DNA of 64,000 nucleotides from Oryza sativa Japonica Group (Eukaryota > Streptophyta > Magnoliopsida > Poales > Poaceae), in assembly GCF_034140825.1 (NCBI RefSeq), contig NC_089043.1, forward strand, positions 24,974,001-25,038,000, in the 5' to 3' direction. The notes beneath the pieces are model-generated. The model did no database searches. It was not told where the DNA came from and saw nothing but the letters and a program-made list of their open reading frames with translations. How positions within the stretch are numbered: position 1 is the stretch's first letter; each line of letters begins with the position of its first letter. The position numbers and the translations under genes are program-made. Below, piece after piece: positions 49,410 through 61,664 of the stretch.

Positions 49410-49904
49410 TACATAGGATCCTCAAAGGATATTTAGTACTGTTTGTTTTGTCAGTTCATCGATGATCGAATCTGCGAGGTTGACTTTAAGGTCTGGGTTG
49501 CTAACTTGTTCGATGGACCTATTTTGTTATTTTGTTCAGTGAATGAATATGGTAGTTGATAGTTTTTGGCTTTCAGGATGTACAACCTCATCTCTTACGG
49601 CATTACAGGATGTACAACCCTTTTTTCATTTTGGGGGATATTTTTGTTTTCAGCTATTGTAACCACAATACGACATGGTTGTAATATATTATTTTTTTCT
49701 ATTACTAGAAAAAACACATGTGCGTTGCAATGGGTAAAAACATTTTTTGTCCTATACATTATACTCTCTTGGTTTTGGACTGAATGCTTACTTATTTTTA
49801 GACCGAACATTCATTCTTTCCTTCCTTTTCAGCTCAGTCCTAGAGCAGTCCTCTACCTCTATCTGGCCTATCTCTCCTCGGCCTTCCTTCCTTTTCAGCT
49901 TAGG

Positions 49905-50240
49905 TTGTGTTTAGTTCGTGTGCCAATTTGTTTTAGATATACGGACACACATTTGAAGTATAAAACGTATACTAATAACAAAACAAATTACAAATTACAG
50001 ACTCCGCCTCTAAACTGCGAGACGAATCTATTAAGCCTAATTAATCTGTCATTAGCAAATGTTTACTGTAGCATCACATTGTCAAATCATGGCGTAAATT
50101 AGGCTCAAAAGATTCGTCTCGCAATTCACACGTAATCTATGTAATTAGTTATTTTTTTCGTTTATATTTAATACACTATGCATGTGTCCAAATGTTCGAT
50201 GTGACAGGGTGAAAAATTTTGCCGGGAATCTAAACAGGGT
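49905..50240. mobile_element. Tourist-like MITE, same family as 43.3 kb
   Basis: Contains GTGTTTAGTTC near the left end, then GCGAGACGAATC, TTTACTGTAGCATCACATTGTC, AGATTCGTCTCGCAATT, TCGATGTGACAGGG and AATCTAAACAGGGTC at the right end. Ends are approximate; no exact duplication seen. Confidence 0.75.
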
Positions 50241-50932
50241 CTGAGATCAAAGCCATTTTGTATGATATTTATAAGCGAATAATTCCTAACAGTTATGAAT
50301 GCCCACTAGGACGACAAGTTTGTAGGACAGATGAGTAAAAACAACATAAGGTGATTTTTTTATAATGGAATTCAATCAAGAGATATATGAGCTGATTACC
50401 AATTATGACGAACGAAAACTTAATATAATCAGTGAACACTTGCGATTTTATATGTTAATTTATTGGGATTATGAACACGATGCATGGAATGCATAAATGC
50501 AAGCTAGTAATGAAATCATGTGGAAATTGTGCGTCTCAATTAATTTGTACATCATGCCCATCGTTTTTATATTTGAATAGATGAACTTGGCATCATTTGA
50601 AAGGCGTGCGGCCTACAAGAGAATGCACTTTCTTTTTGCTTGATTGTATGCTTTGTAAAGTTATCGCGTTTATTTCATGTCTTATTTTTATGTTTTCGTT
50701 CATGATGTAATGACTAAAGCAGCTAGCAAAGACATACGCTGTACAGTAGGACTGAGGTCACTATTTGCTTCGAGCAACTGAACAAACAGTGTGCACAGAT
50801 GAGTATCCCTCTGTGCTAGTAATAACCGTACTATAAGTTTGATAAAAATCTACTGCAAGCATCTACCGCCCCTATATATTAAGATTGCAGCTCTGATGAA
50901 TGACATTGACCCAACGTGAATCTTTGCAGAAG

Positions 50933-50954
50933 CCCCCCCCCCCCCCCCCCCCCC
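50933..50954. repeat. Homopolymer of 22 C
   Basis: An uninterrupted C22 run, rare in plant nuclear DNA outside transposon ends, and prone to sequencing length error. Confidence 0.95.
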
Positions 50955-51072
50955 AATTGAGATTGGCAGTCACCCCAGTGTTCTTCATGAACTCTATTAA
51001 CTCCCAGCATCTAAATTAAAAGATGCTTCTTTTGCTCAGAGAGAATCAATGTGTGTTTGATGGCTTTGATCT

Positions 51073-51371
51073 CAGGACCTGTTTACATTCCGGCAAATTT
51101 TTTCACCTTGTCACTCAAACATTTGGACACGTGCATGGCGTATTAAATATAAACGAAAAAAATAACTAATTATATAGATTGCGTATAAATTGTGATAATA
51201 ATCTTTTAAGTCTAATTGCTCCATATTTAACAATATGATGTTACAGTAAACATTTGCTAATGACGGATTAATTAGGCTTAATAAATTCATCTCGCAGTTT
51301 ACACGTGGAATATGTAATTTATTTTATTATTAATCTACGTTTAATAATTTAAATATGTGTTTGTATATCCG
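51073..51371. mobile_element. Tourist-like MITE, diverged copy
   Basis: CCTGTTTACATTCCGG at left, then CTTGTCACTCAAACATTTGGAC, CAATATGATGTTACAGTAAAC and GATTAATTAGGCTTAATAAA as in the 43.3 and 49.9 kb copies. The right end is eroded (…TATCCGACCTG). Confidence 0.7.
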
Positions 51372-51544
51372 ACCTGCAGGTCTTGGCATGCATAGGGATT
51401 ATCGCCGAACGACGACGTCTGTCTGATACTCTGATCCTATCAGAATTCGGCAGCCGATCGATCACGTACTCCACTACTTTCTCGGCGCGACCGGCCGCAA
51501 CGGCGGCGGGACACGGGCGCGTTAACTGCGATGAGGCTACGGGA

Positions 51545-51567
51545 TGTGTGTGTGTGTGTGTGTGTGT
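51545..51567. repeat. (TG)n microsatellite
   Basis: About eleven TG units in a GC-rich non-coding island. Confidence 0.93.
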
Positions 51568-52389
51568 TGAATTGGTCAGGAGAGGAGGCCGCCCGGCGCC
51601 GCGGCGCATCAGCCCATCAGCTCGGCGCGCGCGCGCGCGATCGATCGATCGCCCACACGCGTGATGCGCGCGCGCGGTGCGTGGCGCGGAGGACGTACGT
51701 ACGCTACGCACCGCGTACCGAACGAACGACGCGACGCGACGTCGGCGGCGGTGGCGCGGGCGGTTGCGCCATAATTGGGATGCATGGGCGGACGCGCGCG
51801 GCGCGGCGCAGTATCTCTCGGCTGTTTTTGCTTTCGATCTCTCGACTCTCGTGCGTCGCGTTGCCCCGGTGCGGCGGTGCCCTCCCATACCGTCCGGCTT
51901 GCGTCGGCGCGATCGGGACACGCCAAAGCCGATCGCTAGATCGACGCCGTGTCTCATGGCCATGCACCATCCATCATCCATGCAAGGTCGCATAATAACC
52001 TTGCACGATCGATTCAAAAAGGAATTGGGTTACCTTTAGTTTCTTTTTCCTCCTTTTTTTGCTTGTTTGGAGCCTGCCTAGCAATAGCACAGCCATTATT
52101 TGCTCGTCTTTTTAATTTTCTCCTCGTGTAAATCCCCATGACCACTATGTCAGGTTACAGTCATACAAAATTCTCTCCCCCCGCTAATATATTGACATGC
52201 AAAGCTCTTATGCGTTAAAAAAAAAATTCTCCTCATGACCTGTGTGGGACATGATCCACAGCCAGTTACAATTCATTCAGAGCATCTACCAACTGACATG
52301 GAAACTTGGTGGCAATCTTCTCAGGCTGCCATACAAAAATCATAGCAGAAAATCTTCAACGCACAAGTGATCTTGATTACTTAGGGAGT

Positions 52390-52625
52390 GTTCGTTCTGG
52401 TGACATAGGGTGAGAAAGGATATCGTATTCCACGCGCACGCTTCCTAAACTACTAAACGGTGCGTTTTTTGTAAAAAATTTCTATAGGAAAGTTGCTTTC
52501 AAAATTCATATTAATCCATTTTTAAAATTTAAAATAGTTAATACGTAATTAATTATACGCTAATGGCTCACCTCGTTTTACATATCTTACCAATCTTCTC
52601 AATCCCCTCCTCAAACTCACCCTTA
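52390..52625. mobile_element. MITE-like relic
   Basis: GTGTTCGTTCTGG at one end, CTAAACTACTAAACGGTGCG and AATTATACGCTAATGGCTCACC inside, and AATCCCCTCCTCAAACTCACCC at the other: an arrangement I associate with a common rice repeat. No flanking duplication identified. Confidence 0.45.
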
Positions 52626-52960
52626 GATGATTTGGAAGAAGAGAAACAACAAGATCTTTGAAGGAGTGAGGAAAACCGCCACCGAGGTCTCCTAATGCAT
52701 ACCAGAAGAATGGTGAGCACGGCAAGCTGCTAGTTTTGCAGGCATCATGATCAAAGAGATATAAGACCCATTTGTTATCCTAGTTGTGCCATGTAGTTAG
52801 GTATTTACCGGCAAAATACATTCCTTATCTTAGGATTGGGTTGTTTCCACAACATTCATGTTTGTTGTTTTATGTGACAATCTCCTCATTTTCTTCATGT
52901 AATTGTTCGGGGCTTTCCTCCATCTCCGACCCGGCGAAAAAGAAAAGGAATTGGGTTACT
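52626..52960 (+). mobile_element. Possible 3' fragment of a LINE
   Basis: From 52626 one frame reads MIWKKRNNKIFEGVRK, like the W-x-x-RN-x-x-F block near the end of plant L1-type LINE polymerases, then a stop. A T-rich 3' tail follows (…TTTTCTTCATGTAATTGTTCG…CCCGGCGAAAAAGAAAAGG). Short, with no other LINE domain in the window. Confidence 0.4.
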
Positions 52961-55853
52961 ACTTACTACTCGAACTAGGCTTTCAGGAAGTCGTAAACTG
53001 GTGGGTGTTTCAGAGTTGCAAACTTTCACTAGAACTGAAAACAAGCGAGGCCATTCAACTCAACTCCTAGTACTCGTTTCAGAGTTGCAACATTCAGGAA
53101 ATGGAAGTTATTTAAAGTGTAACGGATTTGGTTGGCCACCATGAATGTGAGTTTCCCATTGTGCCAGTAGGGAGCAACATGACAGCTACTGCCTGACCCG
53201 ATTCATGCGTATTGGAGTGCGGACATTCATTTACGCCGGCGCTGCCAAAGCCAATGCCAAGCGAAGCAAAGCCTGCCGGTTCGTTCCAGACTTGGCAATT
53301 TGGCATAGCCAGCATTGGCACATTTCTTTCCTCACAACCATCACAGCCAAGCATAAGCTTTCGAGATAGCTGAAATTGATGGATAATCTGATATTTGTAG
53401 TATCCATTTGAGGATATCAATAAATGAATTAGCTATTTTTTAATTTATTCATACAAAGTTGAAAAAATGTTTTAGAGAAGTATGCCAAGAAAATCTTACA
53501 TATAAATATTTTGTATGAAACACATAGTCTAGCAGCTTAGGAAGCGTGCAAACGAAAATCTAAAAATTCAGGATCAGAAAGAACAGGGCGCAGTGTATGT
53601 GGCGCATATTGCTAGTCAAGCTCGTCTGAATTCGGTGAGCGAAATGTGGACATGGAACAGAACAAGTCCTTGCAAATAATGCATCATCTCCCATGTCATA
53701 TAGTCAGAGCGTGTAGACTGGCATTGATTATTGGTAGCTCGTGGTGGCACGCAGCCAAGACTGAAGGAAACAAGGAACTCTTCTGAAAGCGAAATGACCC
53801 TATCGGAACTTTGGACAGCTGATCATGATCACATTGCTCCCCGTCCTTGGGTGATACAAGTAGTAAGCAAAGAGGCACATGGCTTTGTCCCACAAGAAGA
53901 ACAGGAACAAGATCAAGAGTACTGCCAGACTAGGTGAAGATTAAGAACAGAAGAATTGCAGAATAGGAAGCAGAATATGATTATGTCCCCGGCGTGTACT
54001 TGTACACATTTTCAACGCAATTTCGCTCATTGGTCAGAGAGCACTCATCAGTGACAAGTGTATCTTCAGTACTTTCTTCTGATTAAGTGATTATGACACT
54101 GGCATGTGACAAACTACCATTAACAGTTTATCTGATGATGTTGTTAAAAGTTGGGAGTTCACCACGCGAGTGATCCCAAGAAACGCGGCTGTTCTCTGCA
54201 TCGTACTACGCACTGCAGCTGATCGGCTCCGGTAGGTAGTAGTACGATGCTGCCGGTGTCGGTGGCGCCGCGGCGTAAGGCGGCCGGCTTGCTGATTGCC
54301 AACGGCGCTCGACGTGCTCTGCTGGAAGCTAGATTGCAGCAAAGACCAATTCTCTGAACTCTGAATGAGGCAGTTACCGTATTCATCAGCTTAAGTAAAC
54401 AAATCATCTGGAGTCTGAAACATTTCTATGGTGGATCCGTGGAGTCTACAGGGTCATCGTTGAAGCTCAAGTTCTAACAAAAGATGAGACACAGTTCTCC
54501 TGGTATTATGTCTAGTGCATTTCACATCACTTTTAACTCAGGCAACAGTAAGTTCAGACTGAATACAAAACGACCAAGCTCTCATCACTCAACTCGTTGC
54601 AATTGCAGGCTTTGCATTGTCTTGCTGGCTTTTGAGTTCTTCGCTGTGGTGTTTTGCGTCGTTCTGGTCTGAATATGGTGTGCTGCTGTCTGTTGTTGCC
54701 TCCTATGCATCATGGCAATTCTGTGTGAATTGCTGGATCAAGTAAAAGAAAACATCTTCCTCTTCTGAATTTCTGCAATTTTTACCCCTGCTACTCTGCT
54801 AAAACTGTGGCAACTGAACGAGGTTGCTCTAATTTACCTCTGATTTGTTCTCCATCAGCACGTGGCATCTGACGAAGACATTCTCCTGCTCCCAAGGTAC
54901 AACAATTTCTGGCGCATTTGCAATCAAGGTGCTCTCTGCTGGATGCCTGCAGGTTTGCCGGAGTAACTACAGAGAGTGAAACCGACCAGTTCATCGGCAA
55001 TTCATGGCCCTCTGAACAGTGAACACCCGGAACCTTCAGAATTCATACTTCAGTGTATCCAAGCTTGTTCAGAGTGAATATCAATTGCGTCTTTACCCAG
55101 CAGACACCATTTTCATCAAGTCTGCAATCTACTGATAGCAATTGTCAATGTGTGTGATCAGGCAAACAAAACTATAGGAGTGAGAGCTTCATGCAGAAGT
55201 TCCTTGCTGCAACGCATCTGACCGCGTTGTGACTTGTAAACGCGTATAGACTCTGCTATACTGAAAATGTTTTGTACTTACAAGAGAAACTTCAGGTTCC
55301 TTTTCCTGCTCTAATTATAGAGGCCAAATGACACGGTAGTACTCAGACTAACGTGTGCATTTAACATTGACTTGAGAATGTGCATGTTGACATAGACTCC
55401 AACGAAAATTTGGTCAGAGTCGTAACAAAGTAACAGGTCGGAACAACGAAATCACTTAACATTTCTATACTGAATGCATAAACATTCAGTCAAGTCAAAC
55501 GGGCTTAAAGCCTTAAACAATGATGAATCACATGTCAATTTCCCAAGCACACGTTGTTTTAGTCTTAAACAATCAAACAAATCAAATACCACGTAGAAAA
55601 AAAATCAACGTAATCCTTTTTACAACCTGAGCAGGATTCTGCTTTTCTTTTTTCTTCAGCACATGAAGAATAAGAAAAACATGAACAAAATCTGATCTGC
55701 TCTCCTCGCAGAAAAGAAAAAACTGATGTGCTAATTTGTTTCAATTTCCTGATGAATTCATCAGAATCTTTATCAACAATTAAAAAATTGCAATGTCGAG
55801 ACCCAATCCCAATTTCGGTTTAATCCTTTCCTAACTGAATGATATTTACCATT

Positions 55854-56435
55854 CTACGCGCAGGCCTTGCCATTGGCCGTGAATCCGACGGGGAAGCCCA
55901 TGGCTGCGCCCGCCGGCGGCACGCCGTAGCAAGAGCCGCCGCTCCCGCTCGCGCCGGCGTACGCCGGAGCTTTCACCGGCGGCGGCGGCGCGGTGTACTT
56001 GACGTCCGTCCTCCTGACGGTGATGTTGACGATGCCGTTGCGGCGCGTCCTGCACCCGGAGGCGTCGAACAGCCTGTAGCTGAGGCAATGCAGGTGGCCC
56101 GGCGGGCCGACGGTGAAGTCGCCGACGGGGACGCTCGCCGCCGCCACCGCCTCCACCTGGCCGTTCGGCCTCCTCCGGCAGATCTCGACGTCCAGCCAGC
56201 GCGCCCCCTCCGGCAACGCCACCCGCAGCGTCTCCTTCCAGTAGGGGTACCCGTTGCAGTCGCCGCCCGATTCCTCGTCGACGCGCGTGCACACCGCCGC
56301 CGCCGGCGACGACGCCGACGCCGCCGTGCGCACCACCGCGTACGCGCCGCGGCCGAGCGGGCGCCTCGTCGGCGGCAGCACGACCTCCTCGGCGGACACC
56401 ACCGTCACCTCCAGTGTCATCGTCCTCGACGCCAT
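55854..56435 (-). CDS. Intronless C2-domain protein (SRC2/BAP-like)
   Basis: A single 582-base frame encodes 193 aa. Residues 1-145 read as one C2 domain: MTLEVTVVSAEEVVLP opening strand, RGAYAVVRT, a YPYWKETLRVALP segment matching the usual xPxWNExxxF core, WLDVEICR, then VPVGDFTV and HCLSYRLFDASGCRRNGIVNITVR. Acidic calcium-binding loop residues are sparse, so binding may be calcium-independent. The tail is Pro-, Ala- and Gly-rich (KYTAPPPPVKAPAYAGASG) and ends GFPVGFTANGKACA, like SRC2-type proteins that attach to membranes in cold or defence responses. The role is inferred from architecture only. The start is the first ATG (56435) after a TATA-like site at 56518-56523. It is strongly GC-rich. 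No neighbour suggests a shared pathway. Confidence 0.85.
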   Translation of the reverse strand: MASRTMTLEVTVVSAEEVVLPPTRRPLGRGAYAVVRTAASASSPAAAVCTRVDEESGGDCNGYPYWKETLRVALPEGARWLDVEICRRRPNGQVEAVAAASVPVGDFTVGPPGHLHCLSYRLFDASGCRTRRNGIVNITVRRTDVKYTAPPPPVKAPAYAGASGSGGSCYGVPPAGAAMGFPVGFTANGKACA

Positions 56436-56517
56436 TTGCACGCGGCGTTGCGTTTGCGAGCTTGCGGATCGGAAGGAAAACCTAGGGCACGATCGGTGCG
56501 GATCACGGCGACCGCTG

Positions 56518-56523
56518 CTTATA
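56518..56523 (-). promoter_or_regulatory. TATA-like site of the C2 gene
   Basis: TATAAG within GATATAAGC on the minus strand, about 83 bases upstream of the start codon, a usual distance for a short-leader gene. Confidence 0.4.
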
Positions 56524-57539
56524 TCGAGTTGAGACTTGAGAGGTTAGAAACCGAATCGGAAATTTGAAAGACGAACTAAAATCGGTAGTATTTGTTGCGA
56601 ATTTACGCGCCCTTTGATCTGATATATTCATGGAAGATTAGCGCGTGGCTGGTTTGGAAATATACGAGTAAATGGGTAAGACGTGTTGATGAGTATTCGG
56701 GGTTCGGGTCACATGTAAAAATAGTATAAACGTATAAGTGGTGGAATTCGAGTGAAATTTGGGCGGAATTTGCAGGGAAGACGCGTGTGGAACTGTGGAC
56801 GATATTTCCTGCGAGTCGCCGGTTTTTGGTAGTTTTTGAGTACCAAGTAGTTTAACTTTTATCGTCGTGGTGGTCGTGGGGCGTGGTTAATTAACCCTTT
56901 TACCCCGTGTTGACCGGCATGCGTCATGCGTGTGTCTTCCACCATTGGACGGAATGTTTCGCAGAATACATGACACACTTTCAGAGCTGGCTTATCCGTC
57001 TTAAAATATAATTCTTCATTCCAAAAATCTAAATCATATTTCATTCTTTATTTTTTTTCAAAAGTCTAAGTTGTATTTGTAGTCACTATATGCTATATTA
57101 AATTTTTTATCAAAACTCAAGAAGTCATTTTAATACTTATTGATTACATGTTCATTGATTTTGTTACATGATAAATGAGTTAACTACACCTTAATCTTGG
57201 TGAAAAAGAAATAGGACTTAGACTTTTGGAAGGAGGGAGTAGCAATTTTTAAATGTGGATAGAACATACTTTAGAACTATGAATTTGGAAATTTTGCCTA
57301 GATTCGTAATTTTAGAATATATTTAGTATTCAATTCACTTAAAGGTATATTTGAGAGAAGCTAATTCGCGCGCGTTGGTGACGTGCGTTTTAGGCCCATA
57401 AGGCCCACGCTTAGCCTAAGTGCATGCATGTTTTTAATGGCGTCCACGTACGTGCATTCTTTTTTTTTTTTTTGGAAAAGCTAACTTCCACGCGTCATTT
57501 TTGTTTCTTTTTGCCATTTTTTCACAATTTTTTAATTTT

Positions 57540-57795
57540 CGAAGTTGAATATTTCATCTTAAATTTCAGTTGAAAGTTTTGAATTTGAATTGAAAGCTTT
57601 TAAGACTTGAGTTGAGTTTTTGAATTTTGAGATGAAAGTTTTTAAATCTGAGTTAAAAGTTTTGAATTTTAAGATGAATATTTTTAAATCTGAATTAATA
57701 GTTTTTAAATCTGAGTCGAAAGTTTTCAAATCATGACTTAAAAGTTTTCAAATCTGATTTAAAAGTTTCAAAAAATATTGACTTGAAAGTTTGTT
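57540..57795. repeat. Degenerate tandem repeat (AGTTTTTAAATCTGAGTTGAA-type)
   Basis: About ten diverged units of 18-24 bases built on GAAAGTTTTTAAATCTGAGTT / TTTTGAATTTTGAGATG. Seen on one strand only, with no spacer structure. Likely the subterminal region of an unidentified transposon, next to the T-run at 57463-57475. Confidence 0.7.
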
Positions 57796-59689
57796 TTATC
57801 CCGAAAGAAAAAGAAAAGATGAAAAAAATAGAAAAACATGTGGAGGATTTTCTTTGTCGTGACGCGGACCCGTTGATTCCTGCCCTCGCACGCAACTTAG
57901 CCTATCGCCGCGCGTGCACGGTAGGAGCCCCAGTTATATTTTGAAACATAACTGGAAAAGCCAAACTGGAAGTTTTATTTTCTTTTGAGAGAAACAAAAG
58001 CACTGAAGGGTGGACTTATGTTTGGACGTGATTTTCTTTGCTTGAGATGACCTCTGATATTGTTTCCATCATTCCATGGTTCCTATTTGAACCTCCGAAT
58101 TTGAACGGTGTTTGTAACTCTGTATGTTCGTACTTCGTACTGAGTGGAGTAGAGTGCAGGCTCGGATATGAAACCATGCTTGACTGATCAGATTGCTCTA
58201 AATTATTACTCCCTCTGTCCAAAAGAGTTTAATACTGAAAGTGTAGGTTCAAATTCATCTTTAGAATTGTGTTTTTTAGGGATTGGTGGAGTATTGATTT
58301 CACAGCTCAAATTGGTGTCTCAAGTATCTAGAGTTGAGTATTCAGCTGTTTGGAAAATTTAGCGATGGAACACAAAAAACCAAATACAAACCAATAAAAC
58401 CATTACAACATCACACATGATTAAAACTTTTTTCGCTACAAAAGAAAAGCAAATGCGTGCACAGCTCACCATCATACACTCTGCTCAAGTCCATATGCAC
58501 ACACACCTAAGTACGCGAGCATTTGATGAAGCAGTCAAGGATAAATCAACAACCATAGAATAGCTAGTTCATGCTAACCTGTTCATAGTGTACCCTGGGA
58601 TGAGAATCCTTTTGTGAGCGGACTTTACACCAACACTCCACCACACACCAAAATTAATCCCCTCATAATTAATCTAACCACACAATATTTGATGAAATCT
58701 GCACAGGAAAGTTTGAATATGTTTGGTTTCTTATAGTATAGTTCTCCCACTTTCTCCAACACATAAATAATCACCTTCCATCATTTCAAAAAAGTACTGT
58801 TATTCTCTATTTCGTCATGCTCTTTTCTCTGTGCAGATACCAAAGTAGGCCACATATTAGCAAAGGAAGTGATTAGCTTGCAGTAAACCCCTTTTTTTAA
58901 AAAAATTACTCATCAATAATGACTTCATTGTGAAAACGTTGATATTTTTAACTAGGTATTTAAGAAAACTGCAAAAAGAAAAGCAAAGAAAAAAAATTAA
59001 AAGAACAGTAATTTTATCCTTCACATGGGTATGACATGTGGATCACACTTGTCTGTGATATAAAGTTGTACCTTTCTGGTAAAATCATATGATATTATGG
59101 TGATTTATTTTTGAAATACTTAGCTAAAGCTGTAGCATATTATTATTTTGATAAAATAGTTGCAGCTTTTTGAAATTTTATGTACATTAATGCACATAGT
59201 TAGAAATTACCAAGATCGGTTCTAAATAGTGAAGTTAGCATCTCAACTTATTTTTTTTAGATAATGAATTTTTTTTATTAATCTAGCCTCTATATCACAC
59301 AACCATAACATACAAGTTCTTAGACTCCAATCCTCATGCAGAGGAAAACACACAAACACACCAACACACACACAAAGCTTGAAGAGTTAGCTTTAAACCT
59401 TCAACGATGACTTGAACTTTCCGCCGCAACCCGAGAGGATGGAAAGGGAGAATTGGAACTAGTCCCAGCTACCCATCACCGCACCATCTCCGCCTCCGTG
59501 GATCACAACACCATTTGCTGTTGTCTGCCATCACCATCCAAAACCCCTTACGCCACTACCGCATTCCGAGCGTCCCCAGTGCATCACGAAGTTGCTCTGT
59601 TGCACCACCATCATCTTTTGCAGATCGTCGAATTCACCAGGTCCCATCGTTTGGCTTATTCAGGCATATTTGCAAACGAAAAATAATTT

Positions 59690-59835
59690 GTGAATAAAAC
59701 TTTTATATGTGTGTTCTTAACGATCTAAAAGCAAAGGCTGAAAAATAAACTTTGATGAAAATATCTCAAAATCAACTCCAAATTTAAGGTTGAAAATTTA
59801 AATTTTGACTACTAAGAATAAGTATAAGCGAAAAA
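59690..59835. repeat. Dispersed repeat shared with 33.0 kb
   Basis: Same ordered motifs as 33000-33140: GTGTTCTTAACGATCTAAAAG, AAATAAACTTTGATGAAAA, AAATTTAAATTTTGACTACTAAG and AAGTATAAGCGAAAAAATGAG. Non-coding internal part of a common rice element. Confidence 0.55.
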
Positions 59836-60498
59836 ATGAGGTTGACCATCTCTCCTAGAATGACATGGAACCGACCAGAATGACATACACCTGCCTTTAC
59901 CGCCGTTTCCCATCCTTGCCTGGCTATGGTCAAATATGGGTGGGTATGTCGTGGAAACATACATTTTGATACCAATACTACCTTCATCTTTATATTGTAG
60001 AATGGAGAGTACGAAATTACGTGAATCAATCTTTAGTTTCTTTTATTTTAGATGTGAGAAAGTGTAACAAGTTTCGTGTTGGGATGTTCAACAATTTTAA
60101 GACACATGTAGGACGAGGCAAACGTGAATACTCCGTGATATGGGCAACACATGTAAGAACCCACTAGTTTACGCAACATCTCTGACGCCTCGACGTGGCA
60201 ATGTCGTGGACAAAATTATTAGTACGGAGTACTACTCGTTGAAGAAACGCAGCAAGAAAGATCGATCGAAAACAGAGGGGGAAAAAATAGGCCGGGCCGT
60301 GCTTACCTGACCTACAGCCATTCGACGATGCGTCGCTGTCTGATGCCATGTAGTACAAAATACGAGTAGCTTGGAAGAAGAAAAATGGGGAACAAAAGGG
60401 CATCCAGTGCCTTCTAGTGGCGATGACGTCCGCTGCCTAACGTTGGCTAAGCCAGAAAATATACGAAATTGTGAGTAATCAATCCCTCTCTGCATGGA

Positions 60499-60512
60499 CC
60501 CCCCCCCCCCCC
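60499..60512. repeat. Homopolymer of 14 C
   Basis: Uninterrupted C14 run in non-coding DNA. Confidence 0.95.
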
Positions 60513-61664
60513 TAGGATTGACATGATTAATTTGCCTGACAGCCAAATCTAGCGCTATGTGGTTCACTACGTGTGTTCGACACGACCCTCTGTGGTCGAC
60601 GACCCAGTCGGTCAAAATTAAGAATTGACTCAACTTCTACACGCGGCGTTTGGAGATGATAACTTGATTAGTGGATTCTGTGAACACACGATTCCATTTC
60701 CAGGAGCCAACCATGCAAATCACGGCTAATTGTTTGGAAGGCCTTTGTTTGGTTATGGACTTTTTCCAAAAGTTGTACTAATATGATCCCTTCTCTAAAA
60801 CAAAATCACGGTTAATTGAGGCTTTCTACTCTACGGGGCTATTCGGCAGGCGAGGGCAGCTTGCTGCATTGTTCGTGTTGACTGCGGCTACCCACTAGCA
60901 TCCGAATAACCCCTAAATTTCACAACTATTTCTAGCAGCAAAACTTATACATGCAAGTAGTATAAAACATGCATGCTAGTGCTATTGGATGATTTCAGTG
61001 TTAGCCCTTGGATGATTTCTAATGTGTTTACTCATATGGATTGTAATCAAACTGTGTTGGGTAAATAAAGAACTAAAAAAATTGCTAAAAAGGAACTTGA
61101 ATAGTGACAGGAGAAAGAAGGGGGAGTATATATCGCCACTATTTCTAGCATCAAACCTAATACATACATCTAGTACAAAACATATGCTAGTGCTTCCGCC
61201 CTATGTCACCACCATTTTTGGCACTAACACCTAAAACACTTGTAAAACTGACCAAACTGTGCACCTAAGAAAACAACAGTTTGAGGTGAGCAACTTAATA
61301 AACACCACACCATCAAGGAAATGCACTTCTCATTTCCGCAGCAGGCAGCCAATACACTGGTAAACCCAGGTTGCAATTACCGCCTTACCGGCATCCTGAT
61401 GGATCTTACGCTGATGATTTACAACAACACAATCAAGAGAAAGAGGCAGACGGATTACAAGGCGATCGATCGAGAGACAAGGTGAGCTCTCATCTGTTCT
61501 TCCTCGCCAAGAAGCAAAAGAGCATCTAGTACTACTAGTGGTAGTAATTATTATTTCGCCGCTAATTACGTACTAATCATAATTAGTTGCTTATAATAGT
61601 GTAGGGGAGGGGCAATTAAGTAATATAGGGGTCTAGAAGCTTCTACAGGGTTGGGGGGGCCAAC

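Larger units (their letters stand above)
47618..55853. other. Gene-poor stretch between the MULE and the C2 gene
   Basis: 47620-48500 and 51370-51990 are GC-rich, CpG-dense islands with GATC/GCGC simple repeats and long but domain-free frames. 48800-51370 is AT-rich with MITEs. 53000-55850 has mixed composition; frames are short and unrelated to anything I know, so an unrecognised non-coding transcript remains possible. Individual repeats are listed separately. Confidence 0.45.
56436..61664. other. Gene-poor stretch between C2 gene and HSFB2C
   Basis: 56995-57241 looks like a worn MITE (TTAAAATATAATTCTTC… to …GACTTTTGGAAGGAGGGAG). 57540-57795 is a degenerate repeat, listed separately. 58200 carries a lone Stowaway end. 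58300-59260 is AT-rich and empty. 59453-59690 and 60160-60640 have short frames without domains. 61000-61664 should contain HSFB2C 3' sequence. Confidence 0.45.

Noticed and set aside
51349-52017. 222-codon minus-strand frame
   Set aside because: Crosses a TG microsatellite and a GCGC/GATC-rich island; Arg-rich translation without domain.
53112-55000. Possible gene with several short frames and splice-like sites
   Set aside because: No frame exceeds about 100 codons and none resembles a known protein; a non-coding transcript cannot be excluded but is not supported.
57540-57795. CRISPR-like repeated units
   Set aside because: Units are adjacent, diverged and have no unique spacers; the DNA is plant nuclear.
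60232-60633. 133-codon minus-strand frame
   Set aside because: Contains the C14 run as a Gly string and has no domain or promoter evidence.
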